Assembly (NCBI GenBank): GCA_024072375.1
Contig: CP099617.1
Location: 291,001-355,000, forward strand
Reading direction: 5' to 3'
Length of the DNA: 64,000 nucleotides
Origin: Sphingomonadaceae bacterium OTU29LAMAA1
GTDB taxonomy: Bacteria; Pseudomonadota; Alphaproteobacteria; Sphingomonadales; Sphingomonadaceae
The notes below the pieces were generated by a model. That model saw only the letters and a list, made by a program, of their open reading frames with translations. It was not told the origin of the DNA and ran no database searches. Within the stretch, counting starts at the first letter, position 1. Each line of letters begins with the position of its first letter. The translations under genes were made by a program, and so were the position numbers. Positions 11,002 to 20,255 of the stretch are shown piece by piece.

Positions 11002-12603
11002 TCAGATGTTGATCGTCTTGGGCTTCTCGCGCCGGATCCACAGCACGACGAGCATGCGCGTGAACGTGACGGCGGTGAAGACCGAGGTGACGATGCCGAT
11101 CAGCAGCACGACGGCGAAACCCTTCACCGGGCCGGAGCCCAGGATGAACATGATGATGCCCGAGATGGCATGCGTCATGTTGGCTTCGAAGATGGTGCGG
11201 CTAGCTTCCTTGTAGCCGAGTTCGACCGCCTGGACGACGGATCGCCCACGACGGCGTTCCTCGCGGATGCGTTCGTTGATCAGCACGTTGGCGTCGACCG
11301 CCGTACCGATCGTCAGCACGAAGCCGGCGATGCCCGGCAGGGTCAGCGTCCCCTTCAGCATCGCGAGGACGCCGAGGATGACGAACACGTTGATGACGAC
11401 CGCGAGGTTCGCATAGAGGCCGAAGCGGCCATAGGTCAGGAACATGAAGACGACGACGAGCGCGACCGCGACCGAGCAGGCGAGGATGCCGGCGCGGATC
11501 GAGTCGGCGCCGAGATCGGGTCCGACGGTCGATTCCTCGATGACCTTGAGGGCGACGGGCAGCTTGCCCGAGCGCAGCGCGATGGCGAGTTCGTTGGCGC
11601 TTTCGACGGTGAAGCCGCCGTTGATCACCGCATTGCCGCCGAGGATCGGTTCGTTGATGTTCGGTGCGGAGATCACCTTGTTGTCGACGATCATTGCGAA
11701 CGGCTTGCCGGTGTTCTGCTGCGTCACGCGGGCGAAGCGGTTGCCGCCGACCGCGTTGAACGTGATCTGGACGTTCGGCTGGTTGGTCTGCTGGTCGAAC
11801 GCCTGACGCGAATCCGCCAGCTGGTCGCCCGAGATGATGACCGAGCGCTTGACCGCGATGAAGGGAATGCCCGACGGGTTGCCGGGGTAGGGGAGCACCT
11901 GGCTGCCGATCGGCGCGATGCCCTTGGCGAGCTGCGCCGGATCGTTGGCGGTCGTATCGACGAGCTTGAATTCGAGGCGTGCGGTCTTGCCCAGCAGGTC
12001 CTTCAACGCCTGCGGATTTCCGAGGCCCGGCACCTGTACGAGGATGCGGTTGTCGCCCTGGCGGACGATGGTCGGTTCGCGGGTGCCGAGTTCGTCGATG
12101 CGGCGGCGGACGACGTCGGTCGCGTCCTCCATCGCGGTCTTGATCGCCTCGTTCATCCCGGCCTGCGTCGGGCTGAGCACGAAACGGCTCGAATCGACGA
12201 CCTGGATGTCCCATTCGCGCTGGCCGGTCATGCCTGCGCCGCCGCCGGTGATGCCGAGCAGGCGTTCGCGCGCCGCGTCGACCTGGCTCGGATCGCGCAG
12301 CATGAAGCTGATCTGGTTGTTGCGCGTCGAGATGTCGCCGATCTGGATCCGCGGCGTGCCGTTGCGCATCGTGCCCTGGATCTGTTCGCGCAACGCCTCG
12401 ATCCGCGTGTTCGCGAGATCCTGCGTATCCGCTTCCAGCATCAGGTAGCTGCCGCCGGCAAGGTCGAGGCCCTTGTTGACGCGCGGCGCGAACGGCCAGT
12501 TGGCCGTGGTCGATTCAGGCAGGAACGTCGGGATTGCCAGCGCGCACAGCAACGCCAGCACGGCCCAGATCGACACCACCTTCCAACGCGGGAAGTCGAG
12601 CAT
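11002..12603 (-). CDS. secD: Protein translocase subunit SecD
   Basis: RND-superfamily Sec accessory protein (533 residues). TM1 lies at about residues 8-28, followed by the conserved GLDLAGGSYLMLEAD segment, P1 periplasmic domains with RRRIDELGTREPTIVRQGDNRILVQVPG, and a six-TM C-terminal unit with PGIAGFVLTIGTAVDANVLINERIREE (proton-path Asp) and FEANMTHAISGIIMFILGSGPVKGFA. Its ATG overlaps the yajC stop by one base (TGATG), indicating translational coupling. Confidence 0.97.
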   Translation of the reverse strand: MLDFPRWKVVSIWAVLALLCALAIPTFLPESTTANWPFAPRVNKGLDLAGGSYLMLEADTQDLANTRIEALREQIQGTMRNGTPRIQIGDISTRNNQISFMLRDPSQVDAARERLLGITGGGAGMTGQREWDIQVVDSSRFVLSPTQAGMNEAIKTAMEDATDVVRRRIDELGTREPTIVRQGDNRILVQVPGLGNPQALKDLLGKTARLEFKLVDTTANDPAQLAKGIAPIGSQVLPYPGNPSGIPFIAVKRSVIISGDQLADSRQAFDQQTNQPNVQITFNAVGGNRFARVTQQNTGKPFAMIVDNKVISAPNINEPILGGNAVINGGFTVESANELAIALRSGKLPVALKVIEESTVGPDLGADSIRAGILACSVAVALVVVFMFLTYGRFGLYANLAVVINVFVILGVLAMLKGTLTLPGIAGFVLTIGTAVDANVLINERIREERRRGRSVVQAVELGYKEASRTIFEANMTHAISGIIMFILGSGPVKGFAVVLLIGIVTSVFTAVTFTRMLVVLWIRREKPKTINI

Positions 12604-12941
12604 CAGTCGTTCGCCGGCTTCGAGTTGAGGCCGGTCACCTCGGCGATGGTCGCCTTGACCACGCGGATGCGGGTGTTGGGGGCGACCTCCACCTCGACGA
12701 TCGCGTCCTCGACCCTGGTCACGCGGCCGATGATGCCGCCGGCGGTGACGACGCTGTCACCCTTCTTCACCGCGGCGACGGCGGCCTGCAGCGCCTTCAT
12801 GCGGGTCTGCTGCGGGCGAATCATCAGGAAATAGAAGACGATGAAGATGAGCAGCAGCGGTGCGAAGCTGATGAGCGAGGCGAACCCGCCGGATTCAGCG
12901 GCGGCGCCGGCGGTCTGGGCATAAGCTGGGGAGATGAACAT
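12603..12941 (-). CDS. yajC: Preprotein translocase subunit YajC
   Basis: Small membrane component of the SecDF-YajC complex (112 residues). After a short N-terminal Ala-rich stretch there is one membrane helix (LISFAPLLLIFIVFYFLMIRPQQ) ending with the family signature MIRPQQTRMKALQ, then a small cytoplasmic domain with GDSVVTAGGIIGRVTRVED. I chose the ATG at 12941; the frame stays open upstream but codes Arg-rich non-homologous sequence. First gene of the yajC-secD-secF-Mth938 operon. Confidence 0.95.
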   Translation of the reverse strand: MFISPAYAQTAGAAAESGGFASLISFAPLLLIFIVFYFLMIRPQQTRMKALQAAVAAVKKGDSVVTAGGIIGRVTRVEDAIVEVEVAPNTRIRVVKATIAEVTGLNSKPAND

Positions 12942-13149
12942 CTGATCCGTGCATGGCTGATCGGCAGGAGAAATCCCCCCGCACCTGAAGCGCCGCGCGC
13001 TAGCATCGCTTGGGGTTCTGCGCAACGGAGGGACGTGGCGAGGTTGCGGTGGAGGGTGTGTCGCGCAAAGGCGGCTTGCATCGCCGCACCGACCCGCCTA
13101 CAGGCCCCGCTCCGGGATCGACGGCCTTGTGGCGATCGGTCCCGTCGGT

Positions 13150-13226
13150 CGGGGCGTAGCGCAGCCTGGTAGCGCATCACACTGGGGGTGTGGGGGTCGC
13201 AGGTTCGAATCCTGTCGCCCCGACCA
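13150..13226 (+). tRNA. tRNA-Pro (anticodon GGG)
   Basis: A 77-nt cloverleaf can be folded by hand. The acceptor stem CGGGGCG pairs with CGCCCCG, the D stem is GCGC/GCGC, and the anticodon stem TCACA/TGTGG closes a CTGGGGG loop, giving anticodon GGG. The T arm contains GGTTCGAAT. The discriminator is A, and the 3' CCA is encoded (13224-13226). No integrase or duplicated 3' end is visible nearby. Confidence 0.97.
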
Positions 13227-13352
13227 TTTCATCCGGCGGATCGTCGGACAGCCGGCGCCGGGCGGCCGCAAAAACATCCAATTCGATTTCGTAACAGGTC
13301 GTTTACCGGCCGATCCGCATGTCGGCGACAGATGATCGGCGCCGGGGGTTTG

Positions 13353-14378
13353 ATGTCGCGTTTTCGTTGGATCGGTCTGTTCGCGGCGATGGCGGCGGCC
13401 TGTTGCGCCACGCCGGCAGCGGCGGCGCTGTGCAATGCGAGTGCCGCCGCGACCAGGAATGCGGGGCCCTATTCGCCCGCAGCGGTGCAGGCCGGCAAGG
13501 TGCCTGCCATCGTCGGCTCGGCTGGCCTGACCTGCGATGCGAGCCTGCTGGTGATCCTTGGCAGCAATTCGGTCCGCGCGACCTTTTCCAGCCTGAACGG
13601 GTTGAAGCTGAAGGGGGCGTCGACGGATATCGCCTACACCGCCGCGGCCGATCCCGGCGGTACGGTCGCGCTGACGCAGGACAAGACGACCGAATACATG
13701 CAGAACAACGTGATCAACGCGTTGGGCCTGCTGGGCGCGAACAACGGGATGATGCCGCTGTACCTGACGATACCGAGCGGCGCGCAGCCACCGGTCGGCC
13801 AGTACAAGGACGTCATCACGATCACGTGGGACTGGCGGATCTGCCGAGGAATCTCCGCGCTGATCTGTATCGGCGGGTACGAGACGCCGCCGGTGCCGGT
13901 CAAAAGCGTGATCACCGTCACGCTCGACGTTCAGGCGGTGACGATGACGATGGCGCTGACGTCCGTCACGACGTGGGACCCGGTGAAGGGCACGGCGGCG
14001 CCGCTGGACTTTCCCGGCGCCAAGGGGCGGACGACGCTGCGGGTGGACAATCCCGATCTCGTGCCGCTGGACGGCGTCGTGTTGATCTACAAGGTTCCGA
14101 ACCGGACCAGCGTCGCGCTGGACGGCGACGGGACGAACGCCCCCGTGATCGGCTTTGCGGATGGCCAGCCGTCATCCGGCATCGCGTTCAATTATACGCC
14201 CGGCAGCACGACCGACGATGTCGATTTTTCCACCGACAACGGCGCGACATGGGCCTATGCGCCGGTCGCGGGCAACCGGACGTCCGAGGCCAACGTCACG
14301 CATCTACGGTTCAGGCCGCGTAACGCGCTGAACCCGTCGAGCGGATTTTCGGTGTCGTTTCCCTATCTGGTCCGCTGA
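13353..14378 (+). CDS. Secreted protein with an SCPU-like N-terminal region
   Basis: A 341-residue exported protein of unknown role. Residues 1-24 are a signal peptide (MSRFRWIGLFAAMAAACCAT, then PAAAA). Residues about 25-215 resemble the spore-coat-U/fimbrial subunit fold (early Cys, GLTCDASLLVILGS, alternating beta pattern, four further Cys around DWRICRGISALICIGG). Residues 216-341 form a second beta-rich domain (DFPGAKGRTTLRVDNPD, FSVSFPYLVR). No usher or chaperone gene is adjacent, unlike csu clusters, so it may not be a pilin. Start chosen at the ATG giving the signal peptide; an in-frame ATG lies seven codons upstream. Confidence 0.72.
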   Translation: MSRFRWIGLFAAMAAACCATPAAAALCNASAAATRNAGPYSPAAVQAGKVPAIVGSAGLTCDASLLVILGSNSVRATFSSLNGLKLKGASTDIAYTAAADPGGTVALTQDKTTEYMQNNVINALGLLGANNGMMPLYLTIPSGAQPPVGQYKDVITITWDWRICRGISALICIGGYETPPVPVKSVITVTLDVQAVTMTMALTSVTTWDPVKGTAAPLDFPGAKGRTTLRVDNPDLVPLDGVVLIYKVPNRTSVALDGDGTNAPVIGFADGQPSSGIAFNYTPGSTTDDVDFSTDNGATWAYAPVAGNRTSEANVTHLRFRPRNALNPSSGFSVSFPYLVR

Positions 14379-14385
14379 CGCGGCA

Positions 14386-14802
14386 TCAGTAGAGCGTCAG
14401 CATCGACGGCATCCGTGCCGGCGTTTCGCCGCGGGTGATCGCATAAGCGGCGTTCACGGCATCGCCCAGCGTGGCGTTATGGAACGGCTTGGCGATACAG
14501 CCGAGGATCAGGGGGTGGCCCGCACCCGCCGGACAATTGCCGCTGAGGAAGATGCTGGGAATGCCCCGCCCGGCAAGTGCCTGCGCGACGGCGATGCCAT
14601 TGTCGCCCAGGGCCAGCTTCACGTCGCATAGAGCCATATCGGGATGCTCGCGATCCGCCGTCTCCAGCGCGGAGGCCAGCGTATCCGCAATGCCGACGAC
14701 CCGATGACCGTGCAGCGTCAGCGCGTCCTCCACCAGCATCGCGACCAGCGCCTCGTCCTCGACGACGAGCAGTTTGAGCGAGCGCGGGATGGCTTCCATC
14801 AT
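14386..14802 (-). CDS. Single-domain response regulator
   Basis: A receiver domain without an output domain (138 residues). Acidic pocket E15/D16 (VVEDEALV), phospho-acceptor D60 (LCDVKLALGDNG), S87 in IFLSGN and conserved K105 in GCIAKPF are all present. Its start overlaps the stop of the upstream histidine kinase by 4 bp, so the two form one translationally coupled operon. Such stand-alone receivers next to HWE/HisKA2 kinases often feed the alphaproteobacterial general stress response. The FATGxY motif of SdrG-type receivers is not present (the equivalent is FLSGN), so membership in that subgroup is doubtful. Confidence 0.88.
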   Translation of the reverse strand: MMEAIPRSLKLLVVEDEALVAMLVEDALTLHGHRVVGIADTLASALETADREHPDMALCDVKLALGDNGIAVAQALAGRGIPSIFLSGNCPAGAGHPLILGCIAKPFHNATLGDAVNAAYAITRGETPARMPSMLTLY

Positions 14803-15896
14803 CGGTGATCCAGTGGAATGCTGAGCGTTGCGCCTTCGGTGCCGACCGCGATCGTCCCGCGCAACTGCCGCAGCAACGCCGTCTTCATGCGGGCGGCAGC
14901 ACCCTGCCGATCGTCCCGCGGTGCGAGATTGGCGAACGTGACATGCAAGCGGCCCGCGTCGACGGCTATCGCGATCGCGACGGGATCGTCGGCTTTGCGA
15001 CCGTCGAGTAACGTGTGGATCAGCAATGCCAGCGCGGTCGCCATCTCGACCGGAACCGGCGGTGCCGCATGGATCCGGCCAAGCGCGACACCGTCGCCGC
15101 GCCCTTCAACCACCCCGGTCAGCAATTTGCCCAGATCGATCGCGTCGGGGGTTTCGCCGGCGTAGAGCGGACGATGCGCGAGCGCGAGCACTTGCAGGCG
15201 ATCGACGGCGCGTGCCAGCGGTGCCCGCGCGTCCTCGTCCGCATCGGCGAGTTCAACCGCCACCAGCCCGACCGCCACCTGCAATGCATTGCGGACGCGA
15301 TGATTCAGTTCGGCGAGCAATCGTTCGCGGGCCTCGACCCCGTCACGCAGTTCCGCCTCGGTCTGCAACCGATACTTCGCGAGCGCGACGTAGTGACAGA
15401 CGGTGTGCAGGAAGCTGATCTCGTCGGCGGTGAAACAATTGGCCCAGCGCCGCCCGAAACCGAGCGTACCCAGCAGCCGGTCGCCGTGCAGCAACGGCGT
15501 GCAGACATAGGCGTCCAGCCCCAGCTTCTTGACGAATGCGTGCAGGGGATCGTCCGACGATTGCACGTCTGTCGCATGAACCGGTCGCCGATCCCGTGCC
15601 ACGCAACCACAGACTGCCTGACCGAGCCGCAGTTCGGCGCCGTCGCGCGCCTCCGCCGCGGTCATGCCGCCATGCGCTTCGAGGACCAGCCGATCGTCTT
15701 CCAGCCGATAGTTGAAGAAGATGTCGAGCCGGAGTTCTCGGCGGATCAGCGCGAACAGCTCGTCGACCATCGCCGCCGGGCTGCCCGCCGACAGCAGTCG
15801 TTCGGCGACATCGGCCAGCAAGGACAGATATCGCTGCGGTACGGACCCATGCGGATCGTCCACCGGGATCGCGGTCGGCGTTTCGACGGGGATCAT
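14799..15896 (-). CDS. GAF-domain HisKA2/HWE-type histidine kinase with degenerate ATPase domain
   Basis: A 365-residue cytoplasmic sensor. Residues about 25-175 form a GAF domain. H199 lies in the phosphorylation box AELNHRVRNALQ, which is typical of HisKA_2/HWE kinases. The following catalytic region is short and lacks the N-box (expected HELxTNAxKYGAL; here ALALLIHTLLDGRKADDP) and a recognisable DxGxG G1 box, so ATP binding is doubtful. It could be a phosphatase or phosphotransfer protein rather than a kinase. It is coupled to the downstream receiver gene. No membrane segment is seen. Confidence 0.82.
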   Translation of the reverse strand: MIPVETPTAIPVDDPHGSVPQRYLSLLADVAERLLSAGSPAAMVDELFALIRRELRLDIFFNYRLEDDRLVLEAHGGMTAAEARDGAELRLGQAVCGCVARDRRPVHATDVQSSDDPLHAFVKKLGLDAYVCTPLLHGDRLLGTLGFGRRWANCFTADEISFLHTVCHYVALAKYRLQTEAELRDGVEARERLLAELNHRVRNALQVAVGLVAVELADADEDARAPLARAVDRLQVLALAHRPLYAGETPDAIDLGKLLTGVVEGRGDGVALGRIHAAPPVPVEMATALALLIHTLLDGRKADDPVAIAIAVDAGRLHVTFANLAPRDDRQGAAARMKTALLRQLRGTIAVGTEGATLSIPLDHR

Positions 15897-15968
15897 GACC
15901 GACCCTTAGGCCCCCGACGCCCGGTCAGGCAACAGTCGCTGTCGGTATCACGCTGATCAGGATAGATT

Positions 15969-17423
15969 TTATGCCGCCGGGTAGGTCCAGCCCAAACCCA
16001 ATGCCTTTTGCAGCGATACGAAATCGCCGGTCAGGCTGGCGAGGCCCGCGGACAGGTTCTGATCCGCCGCCACGCGGCTGCGTTCGGCGTCGAGCGTATC
16101 GATCAGCGTCGCGGTGCCGGCGCGGAAGCGTTGCTGCATCAGGTCGGCCGCACGGTCTGCGCTCGCCTTGCTGCGCATCAGGCTGGCGACCGTTTCCCGC
16201 CGATGGCCGAAGCGCGACAGCGAATCCTCGGCGTCGCGCAATGCCGTCAGCACGGCACCGCGATATTGCGCCTCCGCTTCGTCACGCTGCCCCTCGGCCT
16301 GATTGATGCGCGCACGGTTGCGGCCGAAGTCGAGCACATTCCATTGCAGCATCGGCGCGGCGATGCCGAGCAGCTTGTCCGGGCTGATGTCCGACAGCTG
16401 AGTGCCGCCGAGGCCGATCAGCCCCAGGATATTGAGCCGCGGGAAGCGCGCCGCATCGGCGATGCCGATCTGCGCCGTGCGTTGCGCCAGCTGGCGTTCG
16501 GCGGCGCGGATATCGGGGCGGCGTTGCAGCAAGGCGGTGGCGTCGCCGACCGCGACCTGCGCCGGTGGCAGCGGCACCGGTGCGGGCTGCGTCAGCACCG
16601 CATCGAGTGCGCCCGGCTCCTGCCCGGTCAGCACCGCGAGCGCGTTGAGGTAGCTTTCGAGCTCGGCCTGCAACGGCACGATCTGGCCATTGGTCGCCTC
16701 GACCTGCCCGCTCAGCCGCTCGACGTCGAGCGCGGAGGCGGCACCGCGATCGAACCGCTGCCGCGTGAGCGCGAGCATCTGCTGCTGCATCCCCGCCGAT
16801 TGCTGCGCCAGCGTGATCCGCCGCTGCCGGTCGCGCAGATTGATATAGGCCTGTGCCACATCGGCGGTCAGGCTGACCTGCGCATCGGCGACGTTCGCCT
16901 CCGCCGCCTGTGCCTGCGCCCGTGCCGCCTCGACCGAGCGGCGGCGGCCGCCGAACAGGTCGACTTCCCAGCTGGCGTCGAAACCGAGGTTGTAGACATC
17001 GACCGCACTGGCGCCGCTATCGCTGCCGCTTCCACCCCCCGCACCGCCGCCGGTCGCATCGCCGAGATCGATTCCGGGAACGCGGGCGTGGAGATAGGTC
17101 GCCGAAACGTTGGCGTTGGGTGCCTGATTGGCGCGCTCCAGTCGAAGCGACGCACGCGCCTGCCGCAGCCGGGCCTGCGCGACCGCGATATTGGGGTTTG
17201 CCGCAAGCGCGCGGTGTTCGAGATCGGTCAGCGTCGCATCGTTGAGCTGCGTCCACCATGCGGCGATAGCGGGCGCAGCGGGGCTGGCGCTCTGGCCACC
17301 GCGTCTGAAGCCGGTACTGCCGGACGTGTCGGACAGCGTCTTCGGCGGGCCGGCGTAGTTCGGTCCGACGGTGCAGGCACCCAGCGTCAGAGCGAGGGCA
17401 AGAAGGGGAAGGGTACGCATCAT
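15969..17423 (-). CDS. TolC/NodT-type outer membrane efflux lipoprotein
   Basis: Outer-membrane channel of a tripartite pump (484 residues). Lipobox LGAC near residue 14-17 follows MMRTLPLLALALT, so the mature protein is a lipoprotein like OprM/NodT. Two OEP repeats are visible: PNIAVAQARLRQARASLRLERANQAPNA-type helices, and RRPDIRAAERQLAQRTAQIGIADAARFPRL. A Gly/Ser-rich loop (GGGAGGGSGSDSG) is inserted near residue 120. It starts 4 bp after the emrB-like gene. Third gene of the emrA-emrB-tolC-type operon. Two consecutive ATGs (17423, 17420) are possible starts. Confidence 0.92.
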   Translation of the reverse strand: MMRTLPLLALALTLGACTVGPNYAGPPKTLSDTSGSTGFRRGGQSASPAAPAIAAWWTQLNDATLTDLEHRALAANPNIAVAQARLRQARASLRLERANQAPNANVSATYLHARVPGIDLGDATGGGAGGGSGSDSGASAVDVYNLGFDASWEVDLFGGRRRSVEAARAQAQAAEANVADAQVSLTADVAQAYINLRDRQRRITLAQQSAGMQQQMLALTRQRFDRGAASALDVERLSGQVEATNGQIVPLQAELESYLNALAVLTGQEPGALDAVLTQPAPVPLPPAQVAVGDATALLQRRPDIRAAERQLAQRTAQIGIADAARFPRLNILGLIGLGGTQLSDISPDKLLGIAAPMLQWNVLDFGRNRARINQAEGQRDEAEAQYRGAVLTALRDAEDSLSRFGHRRETVASLMRSKASADRAADLMQQRFRAGTATLIDTLDAERSRVAADQNLSAGLASLTGDFVSLQKALGLGWTYPAA

Positions 17424-17427
17424 CGCC

Positions 17428-19005
17428 TCAATGCATCGCCGCGACTTTGCCATGCGGCAGCGGGCGGAGGAACAGGACCAGCGGCACGACACAGCAGATG
17501 CCGACCGATAGCAGCCAGAACAGATCGTTGTAGGTCATCACCAGCGCCTCGCGCTGGATCGTGCCACCCAGCGACTGGATCGCGGTGGCGGTATCGCCGA
17601 GCGACCGGGCCGTCCCCGCGAGGTAATCCTGCAAGGCGACCGAATTGGCGTTCAGCGTTTCGTCGATGCGGCGGCTGTGCAGGTAACTGCGCTGGTCCTG
17701 CAAGGTCGCGATGCCGGCGAGCGCGAACGACCCGCCGATGTTGCGCGCGGCGCTGAACAGACCGGCAGCGTCGCCCGCTTCCTCGGGACGAACCGAAGCA
17801 ATCGCGGCCTGATTGAGGAAGACGAAACCCAAGATGGTGCCGACGCCGCGCAGCAGCTGCGAGTCGGTGAAGGCGCTGCCCACCGAGTCCGCGGTCAGCG
17901 TCGTGTCGAGGTGACAGCTCAGCGCCATCAGCAACAACCCGGTCGCCACCGCGAGCCGGATGTCGAGGCGGCGGATCATGATCGGCACCAGCGGCATCAT
18001 CAACAGGCTGGGGATGCCGCTGAGCAGCACCACCTTGCCCGATTGCAAAGCGTTATAGTCGGCAATCGCCGCCAGGAACTGCGGAATGACGTAGCTGCTG
18101 CCGTACAGCACCATGCCGAGCACCAGGCCCATCGTCGCGACGCTGCCGAACTGGCGGTCGAGCAGCAGCCGCAGCTTCACCACCGGCTTCTGCGAGATGA
18201 ACTGCCCGGCGAACAGCATCACCAGCCCTAACACGGTAAGTGCGGTGAGCTTGATGATCAGCGCCGACTGGAACCATTGTTCGCGTTGTCCCTCTTCGAG
18301 CACCACGGTCAGTCCGCCGAGGCCGAGCGCCAGACCGGCGATGCCGAGCCAGTCGGCCTTCAGCAATTCGCCGAGGTGGGCCTTTTGATGCGGCAGGCCG
18401 ACCAGCAGCAGCACGAGCAGGAGCGCGCCGACGGGGATGTTGAGGAAGAAGGCGTAATGCCAGCTGACGTTTTCGGTCAGGTAGCCGCCGATCAGCGGGC
18501 CGAGCACCGGACCGAGGATGGCGGTGACGCCGAACAGGGCGGTGCCGATCGGCTGCTGCGAGCGTGGCAACCGGGTGGCGATGATCGTCATCGCGGTCGG
18601 GATCAGCGCGCCGCCGGTGATGCCTTGCCCGGCGCGCCCGACGATCATCATCGTCAGCGAGGTCGAGAGGCCACACACAACCGAGAAAGCGGTGAACAGC
18701 ACCGAGGCGATGAGCAGGAAGGTGCGCAGGCCCAGCACCCGCTCCAGCCACGCGGCCAGCGGGATGATGATGATCTCGGCGACCAGATAGGAGGTCGCGA
18801 TCCACGTGCCTTCGGTGCCGCTGGCGCCGATCTCACCCTGGATCACGGGCAGAGCGGAATTGACGATCGATATGTCGAGCGTCGCCATCAGCGCACCGAG
18901 GCTGCCCGCCGCCACCGCCAGCCATGCGCCGAGGTCCGCCTTTTCAGGCGTATCGAGATTCCGTCTGGCAGGAGCACGTCCGGCCGGGGCGGCGGCGCTG
19001 CTCAT
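17428..19005 (-). CDS. DHA2-family drug:H+ antiporter (EmrB/QacA type)
   Basis: Inner-membrane exporter with 14 predicted helices (525 residues). Motifs include motif C-like GVTAILGPVLGPLIGGYLTENVSWHYAFFLN, the N-terminal LGALMATLDISIVNSALPVIQGEIG, and the long loop between the last helices (IDETLNANSVALQDYLAG) seen in EmrB proteins. It overlaps the membrane-fusion gene by 4 bp. With the fusion protein upstream and the lipoprotein channel downstream it makes a complete pump spanning both membranes. Substrate probably hydrophobic compounds, by family inference. Confidence 0.94.
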   Translation of the reverse strand: MSSAAAPAGRAPARRNLDTPEKADLGAWLAVAAGSLGALMATLDISIVNSALPVIQGEIGASGTEGTWIATSYLVAEIIIIPLAAWLERVLGLRTFLLIASVLFTAFSVVCGLSTSLTMMIVGRAGQGITGGALIPTAMTIIATRLPRSQQPIGTALFGVTAILGPVLGPLIGGYLTENVSWHYAFFLNIPVGALLLVLLLVGLPHQKAHLGELLKADWLGIAGLALGLGGLTVVLEEGQREQWFQSALIIKLTALTVLGLVMLFAGQFISQKPVVKLRLLLDRQFGSVATMGLVLGMVLYGSSYVIPQFLAAIADYNALQSGKVVLLSGIPSLLMMPLVPIMIRRLDIRLAVATGLLLMALSCHLDTTLTADSVGSAFTDSQLLRGVGTILGFVFLNQAAIASVRPEEAGDAAGLFSAARNIGGSFALAGIATLQDQRSYLHSRRIDETLNANSVALQDYLAGTARSLGDTATAIQSLGGTIQREALVMTYNDLFWLLSVGICCVVPLVLFLRPLPHGKVAAMH

Positions 19006-20192
19006 CGCGCGCGCCGCTGGTTATGCCGCTCCTGCTCGTCCTTGATGCGCTGGACAGTGCCCTTGGCGGAGCGGGTATCGACCGTGACGTCCGCCGACAT
19101 GCCCGACACCAGCAGCTGGCGGGTTTCCTGACCGGCGTCGATCGCGATGCGGACCGGAATGCGCTGGACGATCTTGGTGAAATTGCCGGTCGCATTCTGT
19201 GGCGGCAGCAGCGAGAATTGCGCACCGGTGCCGGGCGACACACTCTCGACATGGCCGCGGATCTCGACGCCGGGCAGCGCGTCTACTTCCAGCGTCACCG
19301 GCTGGCCGACGCGCATCAGGCCGAGCTGCGTTTCCTTGAAGTTCGCCTCTACGTACAATTGCTGCACGGGGACGACGGACATCAGCCGCGTACCGGCCTG
19401 GACGAACTGGCCGATCCGCACCGTCTTGTCGCCGACACGGCCGTCGATGCTTGCGCGGATGATCGTGGCGCCGACGTTGACGTTGGCGGCCTCCAGCTGG
19501 GCGCGACTCGCCTGACCCTGCGCCTGCGCCTGCTGGACCTGCGCCTGCAACGTCCCGACGCGACGGGTGGCGCTGACCAGGGCTGCATTGGCGGCGGCGA
19601 CCTGTGCGTCGGCCTGACGCGCCTGATTGATCAGTTGCGACAGCTTCTCGCGCGTTTCGGCGCCCGACGCGGCGAGCGGCTGGTAGCGGACGACCTCGGC
19701 ATGCGCGAAGGCGGCGTCGCTGCGCGCGGCGGCAAGGTCCGATCGCGCCTTGTCGATCGCCGCCTGTTGCTCGCGGATCTGTGCGCGAACGCCCTCGGCA
19801 TTGGCGCGGGCGACGTCGATCTGCGCCTCGACCTGCGCGGCCTGCGCGCGATAATCGCGCGCGTCGATCCGCAGCAGGGGATCGCCGGCCTTCACCTGCT
19901 GGTTGTCGGCGACGAACACCTTGTCGACATAGCCGGACACCTTGGGCGAGATCGTGACCGCGTCTGCCTGGATATAGGCGTCGTCGGTGCCCTGCATGAA
20001 TTTGCCGACGCTCTGGTAGCGAACATACCACAGCACGCCGCCGATCACCGCCGCGGCGAGCACCAGCAGCAGGATGATGCGGACTTTCGGACTTTTGAGC
20101 GGCGACGGCCTGGTGGGAGCGTCCTCCGCACTCTGGTCGTGCGATTCGCTGCTGTCATCCGGCTGTTGCTCGTGTTCGGCCATGCGCTTCAT
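19002..20192 (-). CDS. EmrA/HlyD-type membrane fusion protein
   Basis: Periplasmic adaptor of the drug pump (396 residues). One N-terminal membrane helix (VRIILLLVLAAAVIGGVLWYV) follows an acidic cytoplasmic tail. Then come the lipoyl half (GTDDAYIQADAVTISPKVSGYVDKVFVADNQQVKAGD), an alpha-helical hairpin rich in Ala/Gln (residues about 110-220) and the beta-barrel (RASIDGRVGDKTVRIGQFVQAGTRLM). A second in-frame ATG at 20183 (MAEHEQQ) is an equally possible start. First gene of the operon, divergent from the marR-type gene and probably controlled by it. Confidence 0.93.
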   Translation of the reverse strand: MKRMAEHEQQPDDSSESHDQSAEDAPTRPSPLKSPKVRIILLLVLAAAVIGGVLWYVRYQSVGKFMQGTDDAYIQADAVTISPKVSGYVDKVFVADNQQVKAGDPLLRIDARDYRAQAAQVEAQIDVARANAEGVRAQIREQQAAIDKARSDLAAARSDAAFAHAEVVRYQPLAASGAETREKLSQLINQARQADAQVAAANAALVSATRRVGTLQAQVQQAQAQGQASRAQLEAANVNVGATIIRASIDGRVGDKTVRIGQFVQAGTRLMSVVPVQQLYVEANFKETQLGLMRVGQPVTLEVDALPGVEIRGHVESVSPGTGAQFSLLPPQNATGNFTKIVQRIPVRIAIDAGQETRQLLVSGMSADVTVDTRSAKGTVQRIKDEQERHNQRRAR

Positions 20193-20228
20193 CTTTATCG
20201 GTCAGGAATGCAGCCGTAGATGCTCGCA

Positions 20229-20246
20229 CTTGCAGCATTGTGCAAG
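20229..20246. promoter_or_regulatory. Candidate MarR operator between emrA and marR
   Basis: Perfect inverted repeat CTTGCA-N6-TGCAAG, 18 bp, in the 78-bp divergent intergenic region. Size and symmetry fit a winged-helix dimer site. It is placed where it could cover promoters of both genes. Confidence 0.6.
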
Positions 20247-20255
20247 ACCATTTAA

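Noticed and set aside
11170..12834. 554-codon plus-strand frame across secD and yajC
   Set aside because: Antisense to well-defined Sec genes; Asp/Arg/Ala-rich shadow.
13150..13226. tRNA-Pro as an integration (att) site
   Set aside because: No integrase gene, no repeated tRNA 3' end and no change of gene content next to it within this window.
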